Below, piece after piece: positions 43,955-56,157 of a stretch of DNA of 64,000 bases. Position 1 is the first letter of the stretch. Each line of letters opens with the position of its first letter. The DNA comes from Typhlomys cinereus. Its lineage: Eukaryota; Chordata; Mammalia; Rodentia; Platacanthomyidae. The stretch is taken from NCBI GenBank assembly GCA_023101885.1, contig JALPQD010000824.1, positions 310,001-374,000 on the forward strand. Direction: 5' to 3'. The position numbers and the translations under genes are program-made. The notes beneath the pieces are model-generated. The model did not search any database. It saw only the letters and a program-made list of their open reading frames with translations, and was not told the origin of the DNA.

Positions 43955-44584
43955 CAGAGGGCACTGTGTGTCCCTGTGGAGGACCAACGGTGACTTTGGG
44001 AATCATCTGGGATTGCTTCTACCTCCTTGCTTCTTTCTGGGATTCCCCAGTGTAGCAGTTTGCCTGCATGATTGCTGATAAATGACCATCAGATGGCTTA
44101 AGGGAAAAAGGTTTATTTCCTTATGACAGTCTGGTTACAGTTCTCAGTCCAGCTTGACGGGAGAGCATGCACCAACACCAGGGCCAAGGAACTGGCCACA
44201 CCATTACCACATAATGGCTGAGAGACAGTCAATCCTTACTTGCCAGACCAGCATGTCTGGCCAAGTATACAGAAGGATGCCAACTTCCCTCAACCAGCTC
44301 TCTGTATTTTATTCCAGGGCCTAATCCCATCTACCATAGGCTGGGTCCTCCCCATCAGCCAGACAATTTCCTGCAGATCTGCTCTGGGCCCACAAATGTG
44401 CCCAGAGCTCAAACTCTCAACCATCAAGTTGACACCTGTGCCTAACTATGACACCCAGGCCTACCAGGGCCAGAAGTGCAAGCCACTGCATTTCCACCTG
44501 GCATTTTTATGTTGTACCTGGTATCTGAACTTAGGACCTTCTGCTTGCAAGACAGTCTTAACCCCTGAGCCATCTCTCCAGCCC
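43906..44584 (-). repeat. SINE type B split by a solo LTR
   Basis: The left part, 43906-44050, has (TG)n and the body up to TGGGATTCCCCAG. The right part, 44459-44584, resumes with GCCTACCAGGGCCAGAAG and ends CCTGAGCCATCTCTCCAGCC. The two parts together make one SINE, interrupted at 44051-44453. Confidence 0.88.
44051..44453 (-). mobile_element. Solo LTR (ERVL/MaLR-type) nested in a SINE
   Basis: This 403-bp element runs TGTAGCAGTTTG to CTATGACA on +, so it begins TG and ends CA. It is flanked by an exact 5-bp duplication, CCCAG, at 44046-44050 and 44454-44458. An AATAAA on the minus strand near 44112 gives the orientation. It is the same family as the element at 11225-11628. Family naming is by structure only. 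Confidence 0.85.
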
Positions 44585-44599
44585 CAAAGCTCATTTTTT

Positions 44600-45135
44600 T
44601 TTATTAAAAATTTAATTATACATTTTAAAAATTTTTTACCAGTTCCCTCCCTCCCCCCTCTTCCCCCTCCCCTTCCCCCAGTGCCTCCCCCCCAATTCCC
44701 AGAGAGTCCTTTATTGTGTGTGCCTAACTCTCCACTGTGTCCTCCTCTCCGATGACATATAAGGACCCAGTGGCATTTCCATAAGCCCTTTCTCTTGTTC
44801 CCCTTAAGCATAAGATCACTACTATGGCTGTCAATCCCTTGCCTCCAGGGGTCTCGGTGCCCTTATCAGATGCTAGACTTTATGAGGGCAACAGTGCGCT
44901 GGACATTGCGCAGGGCATGCAAAGTCCCATTATGATTGCTTTGGCCCCAACTATTGTTGAGAATCTTGCAAATCGTTGCTCCTCCCATCCTTTTGCTCTT
45001 ACAATCTTACCGCCCCCTCTTCCGCAAATGTCCCTGAGCTCCAGGATGGGGAGAGATTAGGCTGTCCTAGTTCTATGTGATTGATATAGAGTCTCTGAAG
45101 TTCTGGATTGTGGTTTGTTGATTTTCTTTTGCAGT
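44600..45135 (-). mobile_element. L1-type 3' end, 5'-truncated, recent insertion
   Basis: On the minus strand it runs from ACTGCAAAAGAAAATC through a G-rich purine tract to an A-rich end. Flanking CCAAAGCTCATTTTTT occurs at 44584-44599 and 45136-45151. It is the longest copy of this 3' segment in the window (about 536 bp). Confidence 0.82.
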
Positions 45136-45214
45136 CCAAAGCTCATTTTTTAAGTGATGAGTAATATTCTATTGTGTAGATTCACTACAACTCTCTCCGC
45201 TGTAAGAACTCAGG

Positions 45215-45495
45215 TACAGGGTGCTGAGATGCCTTAGTCAGCAAAGTACTTTCCATGCAAACATAATGACCTAAGTTTGATCCTCAGAACTCACAGAAGA
45301 AAGCTGGGCAAGGAGGTAACACATTTGTAATCTCAACACTGGGAAGGCAGGGATAGGTTATCTGGTCAACCAACCTATCCTGGAACTTCAGGTAAGTGGT
45401 AGTCTCAGAAAAAACAAGGTGGAAAGTGATTGAGGAAGACATTGAAAATTGACTTCTGACCTCCACACAAATAAGCACACACGTGCCCCCATACA
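45215..45495 (+). repeat. B4-like composite SINE
   Basis: GGGTGCTGAGATGCCTTAG, TGACCTAAGTTTGATCCTC and GTAACACATTTGTAATCTCA, ending TGACCTCCACACAAATAAG. Confidence 0.6.
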
Positions 45496-45499
45496 CCTA

Positions 45500-45905
45500 A
45501 ATATTTTCAGTGTCTGTATAGATAAAAGCTTTTAGTTAATTTGGGTGAATACTAGCACATGTAATTGCTAAATCATCCAACGACCAGAGTAACAGTTTCC
45601 ACTCCTTGCCGGAGCATCCGAGTTTTGGTTACTCTGCATTTTCATTAGTATTTGTTGTCAGTGTTTTGGACTTTAACTATTTGAAGCATATATTAAGTTA
45701 TAATCACCTAAAAAGGTGCTGAGCATCTTTTTAATACTTGTCTCATGCAGTATCTATTGAGATACTTTGCCCACTTCTAAGAAGGTGGTTTATTTTCTCA
45801 CTTATGGATGTTTTCGTGTATGTTTTAAGCAAGAGTCCTTCATCAAATGTCTTTTGTAAACATTTTCTCCCCATCTGTGCCCTCTCATTTTCTCGGCATA
45901 TTTAT
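45500..45905 (-). mobile_element. Antisense L1 ORF2 fragment
   Basis: ACTCCTTGCCGGAGCATCC, TCTATTGAGATACTTTGCCC and CATTTTCTCCCCATCTGTG are typical of antisense L1 ORF2. A type B SINE piece follows at 45915-46130. Confidence 0.6.
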
Positions 45906-45914
45906 CTTTTTGTT

Positions 45915-46130
45915 GTGTGTGTGTGTGTATACAGGAGAGCACTTGAGTGCGTGCCTGTGGAAGCACATGGGGAATCCTCCTGCATCACTCTCCTTCCTTA
46001 TAGCTTTGCTTTGGGGTTCCCTGGGCTCCTTCTTCCACGGCCAAAGTGCAGGCTGTTGCCATATCTGCCTGGCATTTTTCCGTGGAATTCGAACACAACT
46101 TCTTTTGCTTGCCAGCCTCTATGCAATCGT
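45915..46130 (-). repeat. SINE type B, 3' part
   Basis: TG-rich start, GAGAGCACTTGAGTGCGTGC, TTTGGGGTTCCCTGGGCTCC and TCTGCCTGGCATTTTTCC. The head is decayed. It ends about 250 bases before the Ripk1 CpG island. Confidence 0.65.
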
Positions 46131-46379
46131 GTAACTAACTACTTGCTTTTTAATGTGACACCAATAGTAACATTTCCTATTTTGTCACAGATTTCTCAAT
46201 TACCATTTAAGGGGCAACAAAACAATCACGTTTCCTGCTCCTTGACATCCACATTTCAGATGAATAATTTGCCTGTGGTGCTATTACTGCGCAGCCCACA
46301 AAACTCTCGCTCCACCTGCAGCGGGTCTCTAGCGTCCCACTGCGTCGAGATGTCGCCTTCCGTAGCTGTCGTCTCAACT

Positions 46380-47160
46380 AGTTGGAAGCAGAATGACGCT
46401 GCGATCTGTCCTGCGGGCGATCCTGTCTGGGGGGGCGGGAGTGGATTCCTCGGGATCTAAATTAGTGCGATCTCACGGCGCTCATCAGCGGCTGCGGGTT
46501 TCCCACCCGGCGTCGGGAAGTTACTGTGCGCGCGAGGCGGGGCGGGGCGGCGCGGGCGGGGCGGGGCGGGGCGGGGGAGGCTCCGCCTTGCACCGAGCGC
46601 CCCGGGAGAGGCGCGGACCGAGGGTGATCAGTGCCGCTCGCCTTCGCGCGCGGAGACCGCGGCCTTCCCCGCGTGGAGCGGCACAGGACGCGTCGCGGGA
46701 CTCGGTCCCTGTGGAGGGAGCGCGCCGCGGTGAGGCCGGGCGTGGGTGGGCGGGCGAGCACCGCGAGCCCCGGGCCGGGCGGCATCCTCACCAGGCGTCG
46801 AGCGCGGTCCCCGCGCGATGGCCGCGGCCGGGGCCCACCGCAGGCCGGGGCCAGCTGCAGCTCGTGCCCCCCACGGCCTCCTTTCGCTGGGCCGCGGGAG
46901 TCGGCCGTGGAAACGAAAGCGGCCCGCGGAGGCTGGGGCCGCGGACTCTCCCGGCAGCGGGCTTCCCGGGAGGGGCGGGGCCACGGCGCGCCCGGAAGTC
47001 GGAAGCCGCGCGCGCGATCCGGGGACCGGGGTCCACCTTGCGATGTGGCCGAGGCAGGGGCGCGCGTTCGGTGGGGACGATGGCTCGTACTCGCAGTGTC
47101 GACGAGAACATGTACGCGCGCGATTGTGCACGCTCGCACGCGCAAACAAATGAATCTTAG
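46380..47160 (+). promoter_or_regulatory. Ripk1: CpG island, probable Ripk1 promoter
   Basis: This very GC-rich block has tandem GGGGCGG boxes at about 46538-46575 and dense CpG across 46500-47060. It lies 6.7 kb upstream of the Ripk1 start codon, as expected for a gene with a non-coding first exon. No TATA box is evident. Long overlapping open frames here on both strands come from base composition. The promoter role is inferred from position. Confidence 0.78.
46600..46729 (+). other. Ripk1: Candidate Ripk1 non-coding exon 1 (3' boundary only)
   Basis: A strong donor, CCGCG then GTGAGG, starts at 46730 in the CpG island, just downstream of the Sp1-box cluster. It would join to the acceptor at 53777. 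The transcription start is not determinable from the sequence, so the start given is nominal. Confidence 0.45.
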
Positions 47161-48416
47161 AAAGAAAATGTACGTGCTTCGATCCGAGCAGGGTTACGTC
47201 AGTGCCCCTGGCTGGGACTTGCCGGCCCTTTGATGGGCCGTTACTTTTGCAGAAGGTTGCAGAGACGATTCGAACCGTGCAGTGCATCGTAGACATGAGC
47301 TGAGCGGTGGGGAAGGGCCGCCCTCGGGTGCAGCTTCCCTTGCCAGGCTCGGAAGGCTTGTCCGCGGGCCAGTGGAGTTCTCTATGGATTGCACAGACCC
47401 CTTCGGATTTCAGAAAACGATAAGCCCCATTCTCTTCAAACATTCGACGAATCCTCCAAAGGGTAGCACAGGGCAGCCCAGGGTGACCTATATTTTCTTT
47501 GGGTCTTTCACACATTTGACTTCTCGTGTTCCTTGCCCATTTATCTTGAGCTGTTTGAATCAAGAAAGTCCTTTAGTTTCTAGAAAGTGTTCCATTTTAA
47601 CTTAACATCTGAAGAAACCAAGGCACACTGAGAACTTGGAAATGTAGTGGTTTCCTCATTTCAGTTTGCCAGTACTAGAAAAGTACCGTTAATGCTAAAG
47701 AGGTATACTAATACTACTAACAGTAAGGAAGAACGCTAAGGTGACTCCTTAGAGATGTGAAATATTGTTTGCAATATCTATATATGAAATGTGAAGACTA
47801 GTCTTGTTTAAGATGAAGTTTGGAGTCTCATTTTTATTACTGATAAATAACGATAACTGTTGTGAATTTTAGTTTTCATTTTCTTGTTTCTGTGCTGTAT
47901 TGAGTCTCATAGATGTACTGTGCTTTCAAGATCGCAAATGTGTATGAATATTAAGAAAAAGCCTCGACTTCTTTCACTTGGTCTCAGGAAGCAAGGAGTT
48001 GTCACAGCTAGACCACACTGGTTCTTCCTCTGCAGACTTTGTGGAGGTCTCCTGAGTGACAGTCAGTGGTTCAGATCTTTCTCTCACAGATGACCCAGAC
48101 AAGTGAAAAACATAAGAAAAGAGATAGCAGTTGTTCCAACTGATCATAAATATTAGAATATTCAAAAGGTTGATTGGATTCTCAGGAAAGTTGCACAAGT
48201 GGTTGTATTCTGATTCGAGATGAATCAGAAGATAGTTTCAGGAAAGAGTTCCAGACAGTTCTAAGTCTAAAGATAAAGCCACTATTATCTGAAGTCACCA
48301 ATTCATAACATTAAACTTCTGATTTCAGAGGGTAGCAAAGGCAAAACTCAAGTTTTGGACGTTCTGGCAAATAAATTAAAGAAAAAAGTAGGGAAATAAA
48401 TGTGAAAATAAACAGG

Positions 48417-48440
48417 TTCTCTATCTATCTATCTATCCAT
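48417..48440 (+). repeat. (CTAT)n microsatellite
   Basis: CTCTATCTATCTATCTATC, about four to five units, in Ripk1 intron 1. Confidence 0.8.
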
Positions 48441-48930
48441 CCTAAAAAAGAAGGCCCAAGAGATCAGTTTGCAAACCAAGGAAAATACTTCTTTGTATTT
48501 AGCAATCCATCATATGCTAATATTGGTACTTATTAATCCATCATATGTTGATATTACCTATATGATCTGGGAATTGAGATAAATATATATAGCATCCCAT
48601 GCATGGTTGGATAATATTTGTGATCTGATTTTGTTAAACCATACTTTTCACTGAGTTCCCATTTCTGGCTGTAGCATATGCTTTAATGGAGGTGAGCAAG
48701 ACCGCTTCTGGAGTTTTCAAAAGACAAATTATTGTCTCTGCCTTTCTAGGAAAATAACACAAGTCAGAAACCTGACTGTGGAAGCTGACGACAAGGGGCA
48801 AGATTCGATTCCATTTACTTCAGGTGAGTCACCTAACTTCCACTTTCAGTTTCTTTATTTGCAAATTGAAATAGGGCTAATAAACCGGAAGGCCATGGTA
48901 TGATAGTGTATTTGATCTTGCTATGTTAAA

Positions 48931-49196
48931 ATTTTTTTTATTCACTTGTGCGTGTGTGCGCGTGTGTGTGTGTGTGTGTGTGTGTAGAACCACAAGCGAA
49001 TTCAGGAACCACCATGGACAGCCTCCACCTCCTCCTTGTTTACTCTGCCCTGGGATCCACAGGCTCCGCCCTACCAGGACCAGAAACGCAGGCCGCCCCC
49101 GCTTCCGCTGGCGTCTCTACGTGGGGTCTAGGATCCGAACTCAGGACCTTCCGCCTGCAAGGCAGAGGCTTAACCCCTGAGCTACCTCTTCAGCCC
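48931..49196 (-). repeat. SINE, B2-superfamily type A, copy 7
   Basis: A full copy. Exact target duplication GCTATGTTAAA at 48920-48930 and 49197-49207 shows a recent insertion in the first Ripk1 intron. Confidence 0.92.
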
Positions 49197-49269
49197 GCTA
49201 TGTTAAATTTTATTTCAACCTTGTTTTTTGACCCTTCTTGCTAATGCACTTCACCACTACCCCCATTTT

Positions 49270-49515
49270 CTTGTGTGTGTGTGTATGGGTAGGTATGTGT
49301 ATATGTATTCCCTTGTATATGGCAGGTGCACTTGCCTATAAAAGCCTGAGAATGAGATTTGGAATCATTCTTGATCTCTCTTCTAGCTCATTGTTTTTTG
49401 AGATAGGGTCTAGGGTTGGTGTGCTAACCAGTTTATTCTAGGGATTCCCAGTCTCCACCTTCAGGGGCTGGAATTACAGGTGGGCTGGCACATCCATCTG
49501 GCATTTTGTGGACAA
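49270..49515 (-). repeat. Type B/B1-like SINE, decayed
   Basis: TG-rich start, CCTGAGAATGAGATTTGG, TTTTTTGAGATAGGGTCTAG and GCTGGAATTACAGGTGGGCT, a reverse composite. Confidence 0.5.
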
Positions 49516-51035
49516 AGAATCGAGCTGCTTTAATCAAAGACCCTCGGAGAAATCTTTGGGTCGTGTGATAACCTGTGTGACGTGAGAATTTTACTAGGAA
49601 AGAAATGTCAGACACTGGGAAGCAGTTAGTGTCCTCCATCAGCCTCTCATTATGTGTGCTTGTCATTGAGGTTAAAAAAGAGTTCAGCACTGAAATATGT
49701 TTTAATGTGTAGACTTATCCTGAGTTAGTAGGTAAACATTTTTTTAGGCTTTTATTTAATTGCAGTGGAGAAAAAAAAATCACTTCCTTGAGGTTCTGAA
49801 TTAATAGCCATTTATCCCCAAACACAAGGAAATCTATTTTAAAGTACACAATTGACATTAGTTGAAATTAGTTATAGCATGATATCTTAGGTCAACATTC
49901 CTTAGTTAATTGCTTTATAATATAGCTTTCACACACATGCCAACACATCACATACATACATCACACACACAGTCATACAATAATAAATTTTTTTTAAAGT
50001 ATAAAGAAGAAAGTAAGAATTTGCCCTGTAACTGAAACATAATCTGGTTAATATTTTGGTATCTTTCCTTATGTCTTTTTTTCTGATATATATATTTCTA
50101 CTTAGTCATATACATGCATGCTATTTTTACAAATTTATTCTTTGAAAACAATTTCAAATGATCATATAGTCTATTTTATTTATATATTGTGGTCCAATTA
50201 AAAGTGTCTTTTGGGGCCACAAATTTTTTTCTTATCCATTTAGTGACTTGCCCCACATTGAGTTCTGCTAGGCACTGGAGATGGTTTATTGTCCCTGCGA
50301 ACTTCATTGGAAATAATTTTCAAAAAACAGTTTTTTGAAATAAGCGTTTGAGGAGAGAAGTATGGGGCTACCGTGGACATCTCATAACAGGAAGACTTCA
50401 GATGGCTCCTCTAGGAAAAAGAGACTTCATAGACACTGACGGATGAGTAACTACCTTCAGGAAGAAGTTGGAAGGATGTGCCCAGCATGTGTGGCAGGCC
50501 GGGGAGGGAGGGAGGGACCGTGTTCTGAGACGAGCAGAGCGGCCCAGTGATACTCACACAGTGAAAGGAGATTGGTGTAGATAAACAAATGGGAGAAGCC
50601 AGGCTCACGTAGCCAGAACCACCAGAGGCAACGTGTGCTCTTACCTGTTTTGTGGTTGGTTGTGTTGTTGTTTTGTCCTGAAATCCCTGCCAGTCCTGTG
50701 AGGGGGGCTGTTTCCATTTCCTTTTGCAGATGAGGAAACAGAGGCTCAAATAAGCTCCCCCGAGTCTCAAGGCGTGTGGCCTGCAGTTCACAGTCCAGGA
50801 GGAAGGTCGCTGCTCTGTGCGTCTTTCATGGCTCCTCTGTCTCACCGTCAACTTCCGCTACACCTTCGTCTGGGCAGCCTCCTGTCCCTGTCCCTCCTGA
50901 CTGCTCTGCTTCCTTCCTGGGGACACTTATTCCTGCTTGACGATGCTTGAGTCATGGTGCCGTTTCCCATTAGAGTCCATCTGACATCTGGTGTGCTGTT
51001 TGCGCTGCTGTGTAGAGTAACGAGGTCGCCATCAT

Positions 51036-51416
51036 AGTTTGCCTGCGTGTTGCTGATGAATTCACGACAAAATGGCTTACGGGAACAGGGAGCTTTACTT
51101 TGGCTTATGATTGTCTGGTTACAATTCTTGGTCAGACCTGCAGGAGAGTTCACACCAACAGCAGATGGTCACACGCCATATCCGTAGAGATTGCCGAAGA
51201 GAGGCAAACCTCACTTGCGACTGCGAGTCTACGAAAGTATGCTGAAGAACGCCAACTAAGACCCCAGGGGATGGTCCCACCAGCTATGAACTCCCACATC
51301 AAGTAGACGATTCCCTTTAGGCATGTGCTAGGCTTGCCTTAGCTACCAACTCTTCGCAGTGTGTCCAGAGCTCAGGCTTCAAAGTCACGTTGATATCTGT
51401 ATGCCTAGCACTGCAG
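51036..51416 (-). mobile_element. LTR of the same family as 44051-44453
   Basis: AGTTTGCCTG near the left end, TTGTCTGGTTACAATTCTTG inside and a diverged right end reproduce the order of 44051-44453. It lies in Ripk1 intron 1. No clear target duplication remains. Confidence 0.65.
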
Positions 51417-51739
51417 TTAGCTTTTTGCAACAGGCCATGGGACACAATTACGGGCCGCCCAGGCAGGTAGGGTGCTCCTTCTGGCCGCCAACTTTCCTTT
51501 ACGGAACCCATCAAAACACAGAATTATGGTGTGCTCCCATCTCTCACCGTCACTGCCATATAGTCTGCTTGCTTTGTCGCATAACTGCCCATCCTTTGCT
51601 CCATGTACCCTCCATCTGTTTTGGTGTTTTGGTGTTTTTTGGAGAATGGGGTGCATTTCAAAGTAAAAACTGCATGTACCAGTACATATCCCCCTAGTAC
51701 TTCCACATCAGTGCCATGAACTAGATGTCAATGTATTTA

Positions 51740-51742
<3 letters not shown>

Positions 51743-51785
<43 letters not shown>

Positions 51786-51793
51786 TGAGTGAG

Positions 51794-51828
<35 letters not shown>
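51743..51828 (+). repeat. Compound (GT)n(GAGT)n(GA)n microsatellite
   Basis: About 20 GT units, then GAGT units, then an AG run. It is not attached to a SINE body, unlike most CA/TG tracts here. Confidence 0.9.
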
Positions 51829-51831
<3 letters not shown>

Positions 51832-51845
51832 GAACTTTTGAGAGT

Positions 51846-52020
51846 GCAGTGGTCCTTCTATGTCAAGAGATTGATTCTAAGACCCCCTTAACCATTATCA
51901 TGCTTAAGTCCCTTATATAAAATACATAGTGTTTGTGTAGAACCTGAACCCCCCCATTCCATTGGCATGACCTTTAACTCCCTTTAGCTTCTCTACATGT
52001 CTACTGCAGTACAAATAGTT
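51846..52020 (+). mobile_element. Old DNA transposon relic (Tigger/MER-like)
   Basis: CAGTGGTCCTTCTATGTC at the left end and GCTTAAGTCCCTTATATAAA inside match the general text of non-autonomous Tigger-type elements. It is short and decayed, and the right end is unclear. Confidence 0.55.
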
Positions 52021-53179
52021 GTGTCATTAGGAAATGAGACAAGGAGATGTGTCTGTTCAGGGGGTGGGTTTTTAGAGTATTTTTTCTTTGGATTTGACTA
52101 AATCTGTAAGAGCAGAACCCAACCAACATACTTTTTGAGTGTGGCAGGTGCCTACATCTGCATGCCCTGCCCCCTTTGATCACCCCAGAATGTTCTCTCA
52201 TGTCCCCTCCTCCTCTTCACTCTTCCAATCAGCTCTTTCTTTCAGATAAAGGGATCCTACAGTCCCTATTCTTCTGTGATATTTTATGTGGTATTTTGTG
52301 TAGTAGTCACCCAATTCTCATTGTGAAGTAGTGGTGTGTGAATATGCCACAGGTGGTACAGCAAAGTCTCCCAGAAGTGGAGTACTGTTTAGGGATGAAG
52401 GTGGTCTGAACATTGTACTCATCTTTTGGGGTTAGAACTTCTGATTACACTATATTTAGAGTGTGTGTAATTTTACAAGAAACAACCAAACCTTTCCCCA
52501 AAGCAGTCACACCTGTCTGTACTCCTACTGTACATGAGAAACATGCTTCACCTGTTGCCAATAGTTTCCAGTGCCAGTCTTTGATCTTGGATGGTCTGAC
52601 AGGTAAATGTTGGAATCTCACAGTGATTCTTCATGGGATTTTGTTTTGCATTTCATTTGTGGGGAAATCGACAAATGTGAATGAAAGGAAGAAGCAGGAA
52701 GGATGAAAAATGACTGTTTTGAGATCTGACTGTGCACAGCACTGCCCAGATAAGCAAGTGCTCTGAATCCTCGTTCTTTCTCACATACTCCTCTATTCTT
52801 CTAGTTCCTCCGATTGCTCATGATTGCTTTAAACACATTTGCTTTCTCATGTTATTCAGCTGTTTAATTACCTAAAGTTCTTGCTCAGTGCCTAGTACTG
52901 TTTATTATATCTGCGGGGTCTGGCTCAATGAATTTTCTCTTTTGTGACCAAATACTTTTGGAAAGGAGCTTACATCCATATTAATGCGGTTGGGGGATTC
53001 TGCCTGACCTGACTTGAAGTTGTTTTGTTGGCTATAATCTTATAACCTGAGGTTGTCATTGGCCTTCGATCCCTTTCTACATAAAGATCTTGGTTTGGGA
53101 AATTCTGTCCTGAAGATAATGGCCAGGATCCTCATAAATTTTTTTGAAGATAGGTCCAAGATTGTGAATCACACAATCC

Positions 53180-53715
53180 TTTGGTGTGTGTATATGTGTG
53201 TGAATGTGCGCATGATGTGCACATGAGTGGAGGTCAGAGGAAAATGTCTGGGGTCTGCTCTCTGCCTTCTTTAAAACAGAATCTCCCAGAACTGGGGTGT
53301 GGCCGCCGCTTCATGAGCCCCAACTGTGCTCCCCTCCCTCACAGCATTTGCATTGTGGGTGGACACACAGCCTCTCCCAGCCTTTACATGGGTCTAGATA
53401 TTTGAATTCAGGTCCTGATGCTTGTTTGTATGTCAGTCGTTCTTGTCCAGTCCTGCTCTTAGCTTCTTGATCCTTCTGCCTTAGCGTCCCACTTACTGAG
53501 ATTCTAGATGTGTGACACCATACTTGGCAATATCTCTTTAAATTGCACATGCACACATGCATACACACGTTCATGTCAAGGACATGGGTTGGAGGTCAGA
53601 GAACAATTTCGTAGAGCCTGTTCTCTCTGTCCACCGTCGTATGGATTCCAGGGATCAGAGTCGAGTTGTCAGGCTGGCATGGCAAACACCTTTGCCCACC
53701 GAGCCACCTCACTCG
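53180..53715 (-). repeat. Two decayed B4-like SINEs upstream of Ripk1 exon 2
   Basis: The first (53180-53510) has a TG-rich start, GGAGGTCAGAGGAAAATG and AATTCAGGTCCTGATGCTTG. The second (53520-53712) has CACATGCACACATGCATACA, GGAGGTCAGAGAACAATTTC and CCCACCGAGCCACCTCACTC. They end 65 bases before the acceptor of exon 2. Confidence 0.55.
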
Positions 53716-53777
53716 CCAACATGTGTTTTTGGATCATGAGCATTTTGCCTTCAGGTGTCTCTCTGTTCTCTTTGTAG

Positions 53778-54008
53778 AGCGCGGCACCAAAAAAACACCA
53801 CCAGAAAAACAAGTGGTGTGTTTTGTGGATTCTGAGCGTACACAATGCAACCAGACATGTCCTTGGATGATATTAAGATGACGTCCGGTGACCTCCTGGA
53901 GAGGGGACATCTAGACAGCGGCGGCTTCGGAACGGTGTCCCTGTGTCACCACAGAAACCATGGACTCGTGATCCTGAAAAAGGTGTACACGGGGCCCAAC
54001 CGCGCAGA
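53778..54008 (+). CDS. Ripk1: Ripk1 exon 2: 5' UTR end and residues 1-55
   Basis: The acceptor TTCTCTTTGTAG ends at 53777. The start codon at 53845 has A at -3, and the protein opens [12 protein letters not shown], matching the RIPK1 N-terminus, which decides this start. The exon holds the glycine-rich loop (residues 24-31) and the catalytic lysine Lys45 in VILKKVY. Ser25, a known IKK site, is kept. Ser15 of human is Gly here and Ser20 of human is Arg. The donor GTGAGC starts at 54009 and splits the codon for Glu55. Confidence 0.96.
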
Positions 54009-56094
54009 GTGAGCTGGGAACAGAGGGGGTGGGCCTTACCCCGGCTGCCTACTGAAAGTGCTAATCCCTGTCATGGTATGGCTAAGACGATGACCTGCTG
54101 GGACACTTGAAATCCCACCGGGGTGGGGGTGACCATGGCACTCTGCTACCGTTCTGGATGAAGACTTTGAGGTTGGTAAAAAGCTAGTCAGGAATAGATG
54201 AGAAATGCGAGGGAAAGACGTCAAGAAAGATAGGAATGATGCTGACTGGGGAGCCAACGAGAAGAAAAACAGGAGCAGTCAATAAAGCTGACTCTGTAAG
54301 AACGACCCAAATCTGGGAAAAAAAAAGTGGGGAGGCCAGATTCCGTCATGAAAAGCCAAGAACCTTGCTTTTTTTTTTCTTGCATGCTTTTGTGTGTGTG
54401 TGTGTGCGCGCGTGTGTGTGCGTGTGCACTTTGTTTGTGAATGGGTATACAAGAGGGCTGCCATTGAGTTTGCCTATGGAGACCCAAAGGTGAATTTGGG
54501 ACTTGTCTTTGTTTGTTCTACCTCCTTATTATTTTGCTCTGGGATTTCCCAGGCTCCACATTCCAGAGCTAGAGTTTCAGGCAGCTGCCATATCTGCCTG
54601 GCATTTTTTACATGGGATCTGAACTCAAGTCCTTTGGCTTGTAAAGCAGAGGTTTTAACCACTGAGCCATCACCCAACCCTTGGCTTGTTCTGCTGGCTT
54701 CACTGGGGATTAAACGGTGTCTCCAGGTGTGCTGGGCAGGCACCTGCCACCACGCTGCCATCCCAAGGCAGGCAGTGGAGGGACAGGTGCTCTCCTCTGC
54801 AGACCAGTTCCGAGAAGAGCCTTTTCGTATTGTACTCTCCAGCGCAGTCCTTATCAGGCTGGTTGCTGATTTGCATGTCTTGAGTACTCCCTGCCAGTTC
54901 CCAGGAAGGAGAGGCGGAGCTAAAGGAGACTTGTCTGCCTTGTCCAGAAGAGATCAGGACAGACCCAGATGTGACGCACTTCATATGCGCACATCGCAGA
55001 TACATGTGAGGTCGTTGGGCATCTGGAGCGCAGGGCTGACCCCCCTTCTCAGTCTAGTGCCTCCCCCAACCCCCAGGTACAACGAGGCCCTCCTGGAAGA
55101 GGGGAAGATGATGCACAGACTGAGACACATCCGGGTGGTGAAGCTGCTGGGCATCATCATAGAGGAAGGAAACTACTCACTGGTGATGGAGTACATGGAG
55201 AAGGGCAACCTGATGCACGTGCTCAAGGCCCAGGTGGGTGGCACCTGATGACGTGCTCAAGGCCCGGGTGGGTAGACCTGATCCACGCACTGAAGGCCTA
55301 GGCAGGTGGTGCCTTTGGGCACTAAGCTGTGAGTACACTGCTGTCGTGGAGCTCATCTGTAGCCTGCTGGTATAAAACAGTCCCCTCATGCGTTCCATAA
55401 TTTGGATTTTCTCACGTCAGTTCCTCTTACTATCTTCAGTGCCTATCTGCCCAGGGGGTTGGTTCTCTCTCCCCTGTCTCAGTTCCACCGACAGTTCTGT
55501 GGGTCACCAGTCCAAACGTCCCCTCTGTGTCTTGGAATTATGACTGGCTTTTTAACCACACTTCCAGCCTCTCTGTGATCCTCAGATCACAGGCAGCTCC
55601 GTCTTCATGGGCACACGGTCAGATAGGAGGTGTAAGTGTGAGGGATGACAAATTTGGATTGATCAATGAAAGCACATACATTACAAATGATCATGACAGA
55701 CACAGAACAGAAACACATAAACAATACATGACCATAAGAGAAGGTAGAAAATTAGCAATCATATTTTATACCATTTAAAAAAATGTGCTATGAGTTACAT
55801 ATAGAATAAAAACCATGGCAGCAGATAAAATTTAAAAATAGGAAAATAAAGCTTAATTTATGAAGACCCAATCATTTGAAAGAATTTTTAAAAGTTGGGC
55901 TGGAGAGGTGGCTCAGGGGTTAAGCCTCTGCCTTGCAGGCGGAAGGTCCTGAGTTCGGATCCCAGATCCCATGTATAGACGCCGGGCAGAAGCGGGGGCG
56001 GCCTGCGCTTCTGGTCCTGGTAGGGCGGAGCCTGTGAATCCCGGGGCAGAAGGAGGTGGAGGCATCCATGGTGGTTCACGAATTCGTCCGTGGT

Positions 56095-56157
<63 letters not shown>

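Larger units (their letters stand above)
46730..53777. other. Ripk1 intron 1, parts outside listed repeats
   Basis: 47161-48416, 48441-48919, 49516-51035 and 52021-53179 show no gene or repeat I can name. A CpG-rich tail at 47060-47160 still belongs to the promoter island. Confidence 0.5.

Noticed and set aside
46393..47563. Long overlapping open frames on both strands (up to 311 codons) over the second CpG island
   Set aside because: Frames are open because the block is GC-rich. The translations are Arg/Pro/Gly/Ala-rich, match no family, and the region is best read as the Ripk1 promoter.
54394..55248. 284-codon open frame on +
   Set aside because: It runs from a SINE through intron into the real Ripk1 exon 55077-55233 and past its donor. 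Only the exon part is coding.
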